A DNA stretch of 64,000 nt from Acetobacteraceae bacterium (GTDB taxonomy: Bacteria; Pseudomonadota; Alphaproteobacteria; Acetobacterales; Acetobacteraceae): contig JAIXWG010000052.1 in the NCBI GenBank assembly GCA_027482245.1, positions 103,086-167,085 on the forward strand, in the 5' to 3' direction. How positions within the stretch are numbered: position 1 is the stretch's first letter; the number at the start of each line of letters is the position of its first letter. The translations under genes were made by a program, and so were the position numbers. Shown here piece after piece: positions 1 to 8,626 of the stretch. Under the pieces are notes generated by a model that ran no database searches, had not been told where the DNA came from, and saw nothing but the letters and a program-made list of their open reading frames with translations.

Positions 1-3000
1 GCCGGCGCGCCGGCCGCGATGCCGCGCTGGTCGCCGGCGCCACCGAATCCCGCGCCGCCGAGAACAAGGCCGCCGCCGCGGCGTCGGAGGAGGAAGCGGC
101 CGTCGCCAACCGCCTGGCGGAGGCGCTGGGCGCGCTGAAGCAGGCCGGTGGCGGGAAGGGCGGCTACCTCTATGAACGGCCCTGGTACGTCATCATCGGC
201 CCGCCCGGCAGCGGCAAGACGACGGCGATCCAGAACAGCGGGCTCGACTTCCCGCTCGCCGCGGGGCGCGTCGCCGGCGTCGGCGGCACGCGCAACTGCG
301 ACTGGTGGATCGCCGAGCAGGCGGTGCTGATCGACACCGCCGGCCGCTACACCACGCAGGACAGCGACGCCAATGCCGACAAGGCGGGCTGGGAACGCTT
401 CCTCGACCTGCTGCGCAAGCAGAGGCCGAAGCAGCCGCTGAACGGCATCGTCGTCGCCTTCGGCGCCGACATGATCAGCCGGCTGGACGCCGCGCAGCGG
501 GACCAGCACGCGCAGGCCGTGCGGCGACGGATCCGGGAGCTGGAGCAGAAGCTCGGCCAGCGCCTGCCGGTCTATCTGCTGGTCAGCAAGGCGGACCTCA
601 TCGTCGGCTTCTCGGAGTTCTTCGACGACCTCGACAAGGAAACCCGCGCGCAGGTCTGGGGCGTGACCTTCCCCGCCCAGGCGGGACCGGAAGGCCATGC
701 CGGCAAATTCGGCGATGAGTTCGCGGCGCTGGTGAAGCGGCTGCAGGACCGGCTGCTGGAAAGGCTGCAGGCGGAGCGCGGGCCGGAACAGCGCGCGCGC
801 ATCGGCGGCTTCCCGGCGCAGTTCGCCTCGCTGGAAGCGCCGCTCGGCGCCTTCGTGGACGCGGCCTTCGGCGGATCGAAGCTCGACCCCGCGCCCTTCC
901 TGCGCGGCATCTATTTCACGTCGGGCACGCAGGAAGGCACGCCGATCGACCGGCTGACCGGCGCGCTGTCCCGCACCTTCGGGCTCGACCCGCGCCGGCC
1001 CGCCGCCATCATGGGGCAGAAGGGGCGGAGCTACTTCCTCGGCCGCCTGCTGCGCGACGTGGTGTTCAACGAGGCCCGGCTGGCGGCCCTCGATGGCGGC
1101 CAGGCGAAGCGCGGGCGGCTGGTGCAGGTCGGCGCCTGGGCCGCAGCGCTGCTGCTGGTACTGGGCGGCGGCGCCTGGGGCTTCATGGCCATGAACGGGG
1201 AGGCCAACCGCGCCGCCCGCTTGGCGGAGGCACTCGCCAAGGCCGAGCAGGCCGCGCAGGGCCTGCCGCTGGACCGCGTGATGGCGGCGGATGAGCTGCC
1301 GCGCGTGGTCCCCTACCTCGACGCCGTGCGCGCCCTGCCGCCCTCCGCCCGCGCCGATGGCGCGCTGCCCGGGCTCAGCCAGGAAGCGAAGCTGATCGAG
1401 GGTGGGGAACTCGCCTACAAGCGGGCACTCGACCGCGTGCTGCTGCCCCGCCTGCTGGCGCGGCTGGAGGCGCAGATCCGCGCCGGCATGCAGCGCCCGG
1501 ACTTCCTGTACGAGGCCACGCGCATCTACCTGATGCTCGGCCGCCAGGGCCCGCTGGACCGGGCGCTGGTGAAGGAATGGATGGCGATCGACTGGCAGCA
1601 GAGCTTCCCGGGCGCGGTGGCCGCGCCGGTGCGGGATGCGCTGGCCGTCCACCTCGACGCCATGCTCGCCGGCGACTTCATCGCTTATCCGCTGGATGGC
1701 GCGCTGGTGGACCAGGCGCGGCGCATCTTCTCCCGCCTGCCGATGGCGGAGCGGCTGTATTCGCGGCTGCGCACCAGCGCGGGCAATGCGGCGCCCTGGA
1801 AGCCGGCGGACAGCCTCGGCCCCGCCGGGCAGCGCTGGTTCGCGCTGGCCTCCAACCGCCCGCTGGCGGAGGCGCAGGTGCCCGGCCTCTACACGGTGGA
1901 GGGGCTGCACCGCGGCCTGCTGCCGCGCCTGCCCGCCGCCATCATCGAGGCCGCGAGCGAAAGCTGGGTGCTGGGGCCCGAAGCCGCATCCGGCCTGGCG
2001 GGCGACCCCCGCCAGCTGGAGCAGGCAGTGCTGCGCCTCTATGCGGAGGATTACGCCCGCGCCTGGCAGGCCGTGCTCGCCGACCTGGTGCTGCCGCCCT
2101 TCCGCAACCTGAACCAGGCGTCGGAGGCGCTGAACCTGCTCGGCGCGCCGAACTCCCCCATCCGGGACGTGCTGCGCAGCGCGGCGCGGCAATTGTCGCC
2201 GGGCACGCCGCCCGACCCGCCCGGCGGCGCGGCGGGTGCCGCCGCGGCGCAGGCGGCGGGCCAGGCGGCGCAGGCCGCCGCAGGCTCCGGCCGCATCGCG
2301 GCGGCCCTCGGCGCCGCCGCGCAGCCGTCCTCCGCCGCGCCGGTCGCGACGGTGGTGGAGGAGCGGTTCCGGCCGCTGCGGGAGGCCGCGGGCCAGCCGC
2401 TTGATGCCACGCTGCAGATCGTCAACGACCTCTTCGTCCAGGTGCAACGCCTGGCCAGTGCCCCGCCCGGCACGGTGCTGCCGCCGGCCACTGGCCTCGA
2501 CCCAGGCCAGCGCCTGGCCGCCGAGGCCGCTCGGGCGCCGGAGCCGTTGGGGCGCTGGCTGCAGGCCATGTCGGCCTCCACCGCCAATGCCCGGTCGGGC
2601 GGCGCGCGGGCGGCGATCGCGGCGGCGGGCGGCCAGGCGCTCGGCCCCTTCTGCCGGGGGCTGGAGACGCGCTTCCCCTTCCGGCGGACGGCGGATGCGC
2701 CGGAGATGCCGCTGGATGACTTCGTGCGGCTGTTCGGGCCCGGCGGCGTCTTCGACCAGTTCTTCGCCCAGCACTTGAGAAACTTCGTGGACACGACTCA
2801 GCGGCCCTGGCGGCTGGTGGCGGCGGATGGCTTGGCGCCGCCGATCTCGCCGGCCGACCTGCTGCAGTTCCAGCGTGCCGCCGCGATCCGGGACGGGTTC
2901 TTCCCCTCCGGCCTCGTCGGCGCCGCCATGGGGCTGCGGTTCGAGCTGCTGCCCCAGGGCATGGACCCCGGCGCCAATGGCGCGACGCTGGAGGTGGAGG

Positions 3001-3323
3001 GCCAGCGGATCACCATCGCCCGCGGCGCGGTCGGCGCCCGCCCGATCCCCATGATCTGGCCGAGCCGCGGCGGCGTGGCGCTGACCTTCGACCCGGCGCC
3101 CGCCACCGGCACGCCGGTGACGACGGACGGCGCCTGGGCGGCGATGCGCTTCGTCTCCCGCGGGCAGCTGACGCAGATCGGCGCGGCGGGCGACCGCTTC
3201 CGGCTGCGGATGGTGCAGGGGGAGCGCAGCGCGGAGTTCGAGCTGCGCGCCTCCTCCGTCATGAACCCCTTCGCGCTGCGGGAATTGTCCGAGTTTCGCT
3301 GCCCCACCTTGCCGGCGCAGTAG
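1..3323 (+). CDS. tssM: Type VI secretion membrane protein TssM (IcmF family), 5' end outside window
   Basis: Inner-membrane component of the type VI secretion TssJLM complex, which anchors the sheath and baseplate. The frame is open from base 3, so the start lies outside the window; 1106 codons are visible. A Walker A motif GPPGSGKT sits at bases 198-221, followed by the family signature VLIDTAGRY around visible residue 110. A transmembrane segment (AALLLVLGGGAWGFMAM) falls near bases 1138-1190, and the C-terminal half is the periplasmic region typical of the family, ending in ALRELSEFRCP. TssM proteins are usually 1100-1200 residues with Walker A near residue 140, so roughly 70 residues carrying the first membrane helices are probably missing. 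An Ala/Gly-rich linker near bases 2220-2340 looks like a local expansion. tagF follows after two bases. Confidence 0.93.
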   Translation, partial: RRAGRDAALVAGATESRAAENKAAAAASEEEAAVANRLAEALGALKQAGGGKGGYLYERPWYVIIGPPGSGKTTAIQNSGLDFPLAAGRVAGVGGTRNCDWWIAEQAVLIDTAGRYTTQDSDANADKAGWERFLDLLRKQRPKQPLNGIVVAFGADMISRLDAAQRDQHAQAVRRRIRELEQKLGQRLPVYLLVSKADLIVGFSEFFDDLDKETRAQVWGVTFPAQAGPEGHAGKFGDEFAALVKRLQDRLLERLQAERGPEQRARIGGFPAQFASLEAPLGAFVDAAFGGSKLDPAPFLRGIYFTSGTQEGTPIDRLTGALSRTFGLDPRRPAAIMGQKGRSYFLGRLLRDVVFNEARLAALDGGQAKRGRLVQVGAWAAALLLVLGGGAWGFMAMNGEANRAARLAEALAKAEQAAQGLPLDRVMAADELPRVVPYLDAVRALPPSARADGALPGLSQEAKLIEGGELAYKRALDRVLLPRLLARLEAQIRAGMQRPDFLYEATRIYLMLGRQGPLDRALVKEWMAIDWQQSFPGAVAAPVRDALAVHLDAMLAGDFIAYPLDGALVDQARRIFSRLPMAERLYSRLRTSAGNAAPWKPADSLGPAGQRWFALASNRPLAEAQVPGLYTVEGLHRGLLPRLPAAIIEAASESWVLGPEAASGLAGDPRQLEQAVLRLYAEDYARAWQAVLADLVLPPFRNLNQASEALNLLGAPNSPIRDVLRSAARQLSPGTPPDPPGGAAGAAAAQAAGQAAQAAAGSGRIAAALGAAAQPSSAAPVATVVEERFRPLREAAGQPLDATLQIVNDLFVQVQRLASAPPGTVLPPATGLDPGQRLAAEAARAPEPLGRWLQAMSASTANARSGGARAAIAAAGGQALGPFCRGLETRFPFRRTADAPEMPLDDFVRLFGPGGVFDQFFAQHLRNFVDTTQRPWRLVAADGLAPPISPADLLQFQRAAAIRDGFFPSGLVGAAMGLRFELLPQGMDPGANGATLEVEGQRITIARGAVGARPIPMIWPSRGGVALTFDPAPATGTPVTTDGAWAAMRFVSRGQLTQIGAAGDRFRLRMVQGERSAEFELRASSVMNPFALRELSEFRCPTLPAQ

Positions 3324-3325
3324 CG

Positions 3326-3832
3326 ATGGGCACGGGGCTTTTCGGCAAGCTGCCGGCGCATGGGGACTTCGTGCGCCGCGGCCTGCCCGACAGCTTTGTG
3401 GGTCCCTGGGATGCCTGGCTGCAGGCCGGCATCGCGGAGGCGCGGGACGCGCTGGGGGACGGCTTCGCCGAGGCCTGGGCCGCCGCCCCCGCCTGGTGCT
3501 TCCGCCTGCCCGTGGGCGCCTGCGGGCCGGATGCCGTGGCCGGCGTGTTGGTGCCGAGCGAGGACCTGGTCGGGCGCCTCTTCCCAGTGACGCTGGCCCG
3601 CCTGCTGGCGCCAGGGGAAGCACCCGGCGCCGCCTGGTACCCGGCGCTGGAAGCCGCCGCCCGCCTGCCCGGGCGGGATGCGGATGCCCTGCTGGCGGCC
3701 ATCACCGCGACCGATGCCGGCGATGACGAACCGCCCGCGGAGGGCTGGTGGCGGCTCGATGGCGCGCGCTGGGACTGGCCGGCCCTGCCGCCGCCCGAGC
3801 TCTTCCGCGTCCTGGCGGAGGGCGGCGCATGA
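3326..3832 (+). CDS. tagF: Type VI secretion accessory protein TagF
   Basis: Small cytoplasmic T6SS accessory protein (TagF/ImpM family), known in Pseudomonas as a post-translational repressor of assembly. The N-terminus GLFGKLPAHGDFVRRGLP is the family signature, and 168 residues fits the shorter members that lack a fused phosphatase. The ATG lies two bases after the tssM stop, and the gene ends in an ATGA overlap with pppA, so the three genes are almost certainly co-transcribed. In some species TagF and the PppA phosphatase are fused; here they are adjacent separate genes, which supports a shared regulatory role. Confidence 0.9.
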   Translation: MGTGLFGKLPAHGDFVRRGLPDSFVGPWDAWLQAGIAEARDALGDGFAEAWAAAPAWCFRLPVGACGPDAVAGVLVPSEDLVGRLFPVTLARLLAPGEAPGAAWYPALEAAARLPGRDADALLAAITATDAGDDEPPAEGWWRLDGARWDWPALPPPELFRVLAEGGA

Positions 3833-4554
3833 ACCTGACCCTGGTAGGGGAGGCCGTGACCCACCCCGGCACCGTCCGCCCCCGCAACGAGGACGCCTTC
3901 GTCGATCGCGGCGATATCGGCCTCTGGGCCGTGGCGGATGGCGCGGGCGGGCATGGGGCAGGGGACGTCGCCTCCGCCGCGGTGGCGGAGGCGCTGCGGG
4001 ACCTGCCGCCCGGCCTCTCCGCGGCGGAACTGCTGGCGCAGGTGCGGCTGCGCATCGGCGCGGTGCATGCGGAATTGCAGGCCCGCGCGGCGGCGGCGGG
4101 GCCGGGGCGGATCATCGCGACGACGCTGGTGCTGCTGCTGGCCCGCGGCGGGCATTACGCCTGCCTCTGGGCCGGGGACAGCCGCGCCTACCTGCTGCGC
4201 GACGGCGCCTTCACGCGCCTGACGCGCGACCATTCGCTGGTGCAGGACCTCGTCGATGGCGGCGTGATCGATGAGGAAGCGGCGGAGGGCCACCCCCAGG
4301 CCAATGTCATCACCCGTGCCGTCGGCGGCCAGGGCGCGCTGGAACTGGACAAGGTCAGCGCCCGCTTCGCGGCGGGCGACCTGTTCTTCCTGTGCAGCGA
4401 CGGCGTCTTCAAGGCGGTGCCGGAGGAAGCGATCGGCGCCATGCTGGCCGCCGGGCAGGGGGCGGCCGCGGTGATCGAGGCCGCGCTGGCGAAGGGCGCG
4501 CGGGACAACGTCACCGCCGTGGTCGTCCGCGCCGTCGGGGATCTGCCCTTCTAG
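3829..4554 (+). CDS. pppA: PP2C-type Ser/Thr phosphatase PppA of the T6SS
   Basis: Metal-dependent PPM-family phosphatase that in Pseudomonas reverses PpkA phosphorylation of Fha and so switches T6SS off. Expected motifs appear in order: RPRNEDAF near residue 20, ADGAGGHGAGD near 37, AGDSRAYL near 117, CSDGVF near 190 and DNVTAVVV near the C-terminus, supplying the acidic metal ligands. The start is taken at the ATG that overlaps the tagF stop (ATGA), giving 241 residues; the frame is open further upstream, but that extension overlaps tagF and lacks family similarity. No PpkA kinase or Fha gene is inside the window; they would be expected to the left. Confidence 0.9.
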   Translation: MNLTLVGEAVTHPGTVRPRNEDAFVDRGDIGLWAVADGAGGHGAGDVASAAVAEALRDLPPGLSAAELLAQVRLRIGAVHAELQARAAAAGPGRIIATTLVLLLARGGHYACLWAGDSRAYLLRDGAFTRLTRDHSLVQDLVDGGVIDEEAAEGHPQANVITRAVGGQGALELDKVSARFAAGDLFFLCSDGVFKAVPEEAIGAMLAAGQGAAAVIEAALAKGARDNVTAVVVRAVGDLPF

Positions 4555-4576
4555 CCGCCGGACCCTGTCCGCGCCG

Positions 4577-5341
4577 TCACGCCGGCGGCAGCCGCAGCGC
4601 GCCGTCGAGGCGGATCGTCTCCCCGTTCAGCAGCGGGTTGGCGGTGATGGCCAGGACGAGGTCGGCATATTCGCCAGGCCGGCCGAGGCGGGAGGGGAAG
4701 AGGGGCATCTTCCCCAGGCTCTCCCGCGCCTCCTCCGTCAGCGTGTCCATCAGCGGCGTGTGGAACAGCCCCGGCGCGATGGTCACCACGCGCACGCCGA
4801 ATTTCGCGAGTTCCCGCGCCGCCGGCAGCGTCAGCCCGACGATGCCGCCCTTGGAGGCGCTGTAGGCGCATTGCCCGATCTGGCCCTCATAGGCCGCGAT
4901 GGAGGCGGTCGCGACGACCAAGCCGCGCTCCCCATTCGGCAGCGGCGCATTCGCCGTCATGCGCGCGGCGGCAAGCCGCAGCAGGTTGAAGGTGCCGATC
5001 AGGTTCACGCGCACCACACGCTCGAACAGCGCCAGGTCATGCGGGCCGTTGCGGCCGGCGACGCGGGCGGCCGGCGCGATGCCGGCGCAGGCGACGGCGA
5101 GGCGGAGCGGCGCCAGCGCGGCCGCGGCCTCCACGGCGCGCGCGACCGGTGCTTCCTCCGCCACGTCACCCGCCACGGCCACGCCGCCGATCCGCGCCGC
5201 CACGGCCTCCGCGGCCGCCTGGTTGATGTCCATCACGACGACCTTGGCGCCGGCGGCGGCCAGCGCCTCCGCCGTTGCGGCGCCGAGGCCGGATGCGCCG
5301 CCGGTGACGACGGCCGATGCGCCCTGCAGATCCATGATCAC
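4577..5341 (-). CDS. SDR-family 3-hydroxyacyl-CoA dehydrogenase (type 2-like)
   Basis: Short-chain dehydrogenase likely to oxidise a 3-hydroxyacyl-CoA to the 3-ketoacyl-CoA with NAD+. TGGASGLG at residues 13-20 is the dinucleotide motif, the Asp after the second strand (MDIN) favours NAD over NADP, and the catalytic set S147, Y160, K164 is complete (YSASK). The usual NAG motif reads CAG. Overall architecture resembles HSD17B10-type 3-hydroxyacyl-CoA dehydrogenases. It starts at a GTG overlapping the hydratase stop (GTGA), with an in-frame ATG two codons later. Position after the hydratase fits the dehydrogenation step of side-chain beta-oxidation of a hydroxycinnamoyl-CoA; that substrate is inferred from the neighbours. 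Confidence 0.82.
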   Translation of the reverse strand: MIMDLQGASAVVTGGASGLGAATAEALAAAGAKVVVMDINQAAAEAVAARIGGVAVAGDVAEEAPVARAVEAAAALAPLRLAVACAGIAPAARVAGRNGPHDLALFERVVRVNLIGTFNLLRLAAARMTANAPLPNGERGLVVATASIAAYEGQIGQCAYSASKGGIVGLTLPAARELAKFGVRVVTIAPGLFHTPLMDTLTEEARESLGKMPLFPSRLGRPGEYADLVLAITANPLLNGETIRLDGALRLPPA

Positions 5342-6111
5342 TGTTCCCCCGCCTTGGCCGCCCGCTTCTCCAGGAAGGCGGCGAGGCCAGCCTGCGCCTC
5401 CGGCCCCGTCTGCGCCATGGCCGCCATCATGCTCTCGACGAAGAGGCCGTCCTCCTCGCTCATGTCCTGGATGCGGGGCAGGGCCTGGAGCACGCCCATC
5501 ACCGTCAGCGGCGCCATCGTCGCGACCTTCTCGGCCAGCTCGCCCGCCTTGGCCGGCGCGGCGCCCGCTTCGGTGACATAGGTGACGAGGCCCGCGCGCT
5601 CCGCCGCCGCCGCATCCAGCGCGCGGCCTGTCAGCATCATGTCCGCCATCCGGCCGGCGCCGATCAGGCGGGCGACATGCACGGAGGCGCCACCGCCCAC
5701 GAAGATGCCGCGCGTGCCCTCCGGCAGGGCGAAGAAGGCGGTGCTGTCGGCGACGCGGATATGGCAGGCGGCGGCCAGTTCCAGGCCCCCGCCGACGCAG
5801 GCGCCATGGATGGCGGCGATGGCGGGGATCCGCCCCGTGCGGATGCGCCGGAACACCGCGTGCCAGCCGCGGGAATGGTGGAAGACCTCCTCCGCCGTGC
5901 GGGCCTTGTGCTCGCCAAGGTCGAGGCCGGCGGAGAAGCAGGGGCCATGGCCCTGCATGATGATCGCCCGCGCGGCGCGCTGCGCCTCCACCACGGCGGC
6001 GTCCAGCGCCTCCAGCAGCGCATCGCTGATGGCGTTGCGCTTGGCCGGCCGGTTCAGCGCGATGCGGGCGATGGTGCCGCTGATGTCGAGGGTGACGAGG
6101 GCCTCGTCCAC
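5338..6111 (-). CDS. Enoyl-CoA hydratase/isomerase family protein
   Basis: Crotonase-fold enzyme, likely hydrating the double bond of an aryl-enoyl-CoA such as feruloyl-CoA or p-coumaroyl-CoA. The oxyanion-hole segments are visible (CFSAGLDL and HGACVGGGLEL), and both catalytic glutamates of true hydratases appear retained (GGGLEL and FALPEGT). The GTG at 6111 is the first possible start because an in-frame TAA lies just upstream; a GGGGAA Shine-Dalgarno precedes it. The palindromic operator at 6128-6140 sits 17 bases upstream of this start, so the MarR repressor probably controls this gene directly. It could also work as a hydratase/aldolase releasing an aromatic aldehyde, but the adjoining SDR, thiolase and thioesterase favour the hydratase role. 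Confidence 0.85.
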   Translation of the reverse strand: MDEALVTLDISGTIARIALNRPAKRNAISDALLEALDAAVVEAQRAARAIIMQGHGPCFSAGLDLGEHKARTAEEVFHHSRGWHAVFRRIRTGRIPAIAAIHGACVGGGLELAAACHIRVADSTAFFALPEGTRGIFVGGGASVHVARLIGAGRMADMMLTGRALDAAAAERAGLVTYVTEAGAAPAKAGELAEKVATMAPLTVMGVLQALPRIQDMSEEDGLFVESMMAAMAQTGPEAQAGLAAFLEKRAAKAGEQ

Positions 6112-6127
6112 GGGCGTTTCCCCTTAG

Positions 6128-6140
6128 TTATGTCGCATAA
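6128..6140. promoter_or_regulatory. Putative MarR operator 1 (TTATG-N3-CATAA)
   Basis: A perfect inverted repeat TTATG-TCG-CATAA, extended by one more pair to GTTATG/CATAAC. It lies immediately upstream of the hydratase start. Two further copies with the same 3-base spacer occur at 6717-6729 and 11419-11431, each in an intergenic promoter region and nowhere else that I noticed. AT-rich palindromes are rare in this GC-rich sequence, which makes chance recurrence unlikely. Confidence 0.75.
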
Positions 6141-6178
6141 CGATAAAGGGCCGCGCCGGTGGGGGCAAGGGCGGGCGG

Positions 6179-6649
6179 TCAGCCCCGGGCCAGCAGCCGC
6201 AGCGCGTTGATCAGCGTCGCGTGTTCCTCCGGCGTCATGCCCTCCGCCAGCTGCCGCTCCACCTCCGCCTCCGCCACCTTGCCGCGCTTCAGCAGCGCCC
6301 GGCCGGCCGGGGTGATCTGCAGCAGGTTGGCGCGGCGGTTGCCCTCCTCCTCCGCCCGCTTCAGCAGCCCCTCCTCCTCCAGCGACGCCAGCAGCACCGT
6401 CAGGTTGGAGGGCTTGATGCGCAGCGCCTCCGCCAGCACGCCCTGGCGGATCGCGGGGTTCACTTCCAGCATCAGCAGCACGGCCAGTCGCCCGGGCGTC
6501 AGGCCCAGCGGCGACATGGTGCGGTGGAAGGTCTCGAAGGCGGTCTGCTGCGCCAGCCGCAGCCGGAAGCCGAGCTTGGTGTCGAGGGGCGAGAGGTCGG
6601 GCGCCTCGGCGGGCGCGGCCGCGCTGGCCTGGCGGCGGGGCTTGGGCAT
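6179..6649 (-). CDS. MarR-family regulator, likely repressor of the hydroxycinnamate genes
   Basis: Winged-helix MarR protein of 156 residues. The recognition-helix region (LAEALRIKPSNLTVLLASLEEEGLL) and the wing (RRANLLQITPAGRALL) are clear. MarR repressors of hydroxycinnamate genes such as CouR and FerR respond to the CoA thioester rather than the free acid; the same is plausible here. It is divergent from the feruloyl-CoA synthetase gene, and operator 2 lies between them, so the protein could control both the catabolic genes and itself. The N-terminal 20 residues are Ala/Pro-rich and poorly conserved in appearance. Ligand and operator assignments are inferred. Confidence 0.85.
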   Translation of the reverse strand: MPKPRRQASAAAPAEAPDLSPLDTKLGFRLRLAQQTAFETFHRTMSPLGLTPGRLAVLLMLEVNPAIRQGVLAEALRIKPSNLTVLLASLEEEGLLKRAEEEGNRRANLLQITPAGRALLKRGKVAEAEVERQLAEGMTPEEHATLINALRLLARG

Positions 6650-6716
6650 GGGTTTCGCTTATAAGGCCTGGACCGCATCGCGGAAGGGGCCTTGGAAGCG
6701 ATCCGGGACCATACTA

Positions 6717-6729
6717 TTATGGCACATAA
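6717..6729. promoter_or_regulatory. Putative MarR operator 2 (TTATG-N3-CATAA)
   Basis: Perfect inverted repeat TTATG-GCA-CATAA between the divergent marR-type and feruloyl-CoA synthetase genes, ending 37 bases before the synthetase ATG and 67 bases upstream of the regulator start. It is positioned to block transcription in both directions. Confidence 0.75.
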
Positions 6730-6756
6730 CAATTCAGGACGCCGTCCGCCGGCGCC

Positions 6757-6766
6757 GGAGGAGAGG
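6757..6766 (+). promoter_or_regulatory. Strong ribosome binding site fixing the synthetase start
   Basis: GGAGGAGAGG runs directly into the ATG at 6767. The frame is open upstream to a TTG at 6692 and an ATG at 6719, but the latter lies inside operator 2, so the ATG at 6767 is preferred. Confidence 0.6.
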
Positions 6767-8626
6767 ATGTCCACCACCATCGCCCCGCCTTTGGCGCCTG
6801 GCCGCCGTCGTCTGGGCGCCGCCCCCGTGCGGTTCGAAGCCCGGGCGGATGGCGCTCTGCTGGTCACGCCCGTCCCGCAACTCGGCCCCTATCCGCGCCG
6901 CCTGACCGAACGGCTGGAGCACCACGCGGCGCTGGCGCCTGACCGCACGCTGATCGCGAAGCGGAACAAGGCCGCCGGCGGCGAGTGGCACCGCATCACC
7001 TATGGCGCGATGCTGGCCAAGGTGCGGGCGGTGGGCCAGGCGCTGCTGGACCGCGGCCTGTCGGCCGACCGGCCGCTGGTCTTCCTGTCCGGCAATTGCC
7101 TGGACCAGGCCGTGCTGACGCTGGCGGCGCTGCATGTCGGCGTGCCGGTGGCGCCCGTCTCCCCCTCCTACGCCCTCCTCGCCAAGGATTTCCAGAAGCT
7201 GCGCCACTGCCTGGCGCTGCTGACGCCGGGCCTCGTCTTCGCGAATGACGGCGCGCGCTTCGGCGATGCCATCGCGGCGGTGGTGCCGGAGGATGTGGAA
7301 CTGCTGGTCAGCGTGAACCCGCCGCCGGGCCGCGCCGTGACGATGATGGAGCAGCTGCTGGCCACAACGCCGGGCCGCGCGGTGGAGGAAGCCGCTGCCT
7401 CCGTCGATCCCGATGCGCCGGCAAAGATCCTGTTCACCTCGGGCTCCACGGGGCAGCCCAAGGGCGTGATCAACACGCAGCGCATGATCTGCTCCAACCA
7501 GCAGATGCTGCTGGAGGCCTTCCCCTTCATGGGGGAGGAACCGCCCGTGCTGCTGGACTGGCTGCCCTGGCACCACACCTTCGGCGGCAACCACAACATC
7601 GGCATCTGCGTCTACAATGGCGGCACGATGTACATGGATGACGGCCGCCCGGTGCCCGGCGGCTATGGCGAATCGCTCCGCAACCTGCGGGAGATCGCGA
7701 CCAGCATCCACTTCAACGTTCCCCGCGGCTTCGAGGAACTGGTGCATCACCTGCGGGAGGATGCCGCGCTCCGCCGCATCTTCTTCAGTCGCCTCCACAT
7801 GATGTTCTACTCGGCCGCCGGCCTGCCGCAGCATATCTGGAACGAGCTGGACCGGATGGCGCTGGCGGAGCGCGGCCACACCATACCGATGATCACCGGC
7901 CTGGGTGCGACGGAGACCGCGCCCTTCGCCGTCTGCGTGCGGGAGGAATTCTCGGAGTCCGGCGCGGTCGGGCTGCCGGTGCCGGGGCTTTCCATGAAGC
8001 TCGCGCCCGTCGCGGGGAAGATGGAGGCGCGGGTGAAGGGCCCCTCCATCACGCCGGGCTACTGGCGGAACCCGGAGGCGACCGCCAAGGCCTTCGACGA
8101 GGAAGGCTACTACTGCTTCGGCGATGCGCTGGTGCCGCTCGATCCCCAGGACCTGCACAAGGGGTTCCGCTTCGACGGCCGCATCACGGAAGACTTCAAG
8201 ATGGCGACCGGCACCTGGGTCAGCGTCGGCCCGCTGCGGGCGAAGCTGGTGGCGGCCCTCGCGCCCTATGTGAAGGACGCGGTGATCGCGGGCGTCGATC
8301 GCGACTTCCTGGCCGCCATCCTGCTGCCGGAGCCCGAGGCGGTCGCGACGCTGGTGCCGAAGGGGGAGGACCCCGCGACGCATCCCGCGCTGCGCGCCGC
8401 GCTGGCCGAAAAGCTCGCGGCACTCGGCGCCACCGCCACCGGATCGTCCCAGCGCATCGCCCGCGCCGCGCTGCTGACGGCGCCGCTCTCCCTCGATGCC
8501 GGCGAGATCACGGACAAGGGCTCCATCAACCAGCGCGCCGTGCTGGCCGCACGCGCGGCGCTGGTGGAGGACCTCTACGCCGATCCGCCGCCGCCCCTCG
8601 TCATCGTCACCCCGGAGCTGTCATGA
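6767..8626 (+). CDS. fcs: Feruloyl-CoA synthetase (hydroxycinnamate-CoA ligase)
   Basis: ANL-superfamily ligase that activates a phenylpropenoic acid such as ferulate or p-coumarate to its CoA thioester with ATP. The P-loop-like motif [11 protein letters not shown] lies near residue 224, and the C-terminal hinge and lid read [20 protein letters not shown], a form typical of feruloyl-CoA synthetases rather than fatty acyl ligases. The 619-residue length fits the family. The start follows a strong Shine-Dalgarno; operator 2 lies in the leader. The stop overlaps the thiolase start (ATGA), so synthetase, thiolase and thioesterase form one operon opposite the regulator. The exact acid used cannot be read from sequence. 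Confidence 0.88.
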   Translation: MSTTIAPPLAPGRRRLGAAPVRFEARADGALLVTPVPQLGPYPRRLTERLEHHAALAPDRTLIAKRNKAAGGEWHRITYGAMLAKVRAVGQALLDRGLSADRPLVFLSGNCLDQAVLTLAALHVGVPVAPVSPSYALLAKDFQKLRHCLALLTPGLVFANDGARFGDAIAAVVPEDVELLVSVNPPPGRAVTMMEQLLATTPGRAVEEAAASVDPDAPAKILFTSGSTGQPKGVINTQRMICSNQQMLLEAFPFMGEEPPVLLDWLPWHHTFGGNHNIGICVYNGGTMYMDDGRPVPGGYGESLRNLREIATSIHFNVPRGFEELVHHLREDAALRRIFFSRLHMMFYSAAGLPQHIWNELDRMALAERGHTIPMITGLGATETAPFAVCVREEFSESGAVGLPVPGLSMKLAPVAGKMEARVKGPSITPGYWRNPEATAKAFDEEGYYCFGDALVPLDPQDLHKGFRFDGRITEDFKMATGTWVSVGPLRAKLVAALAPYVKDAVIAGVDRDFLAAILLPEPEAVATLVPKGEDPATHPALRAALAEKLAALGATATGSSQRIARAALLTAPLSLDAGEITDKGSINQRAVLAARAALVEDLYADPPPPLVIVTPELS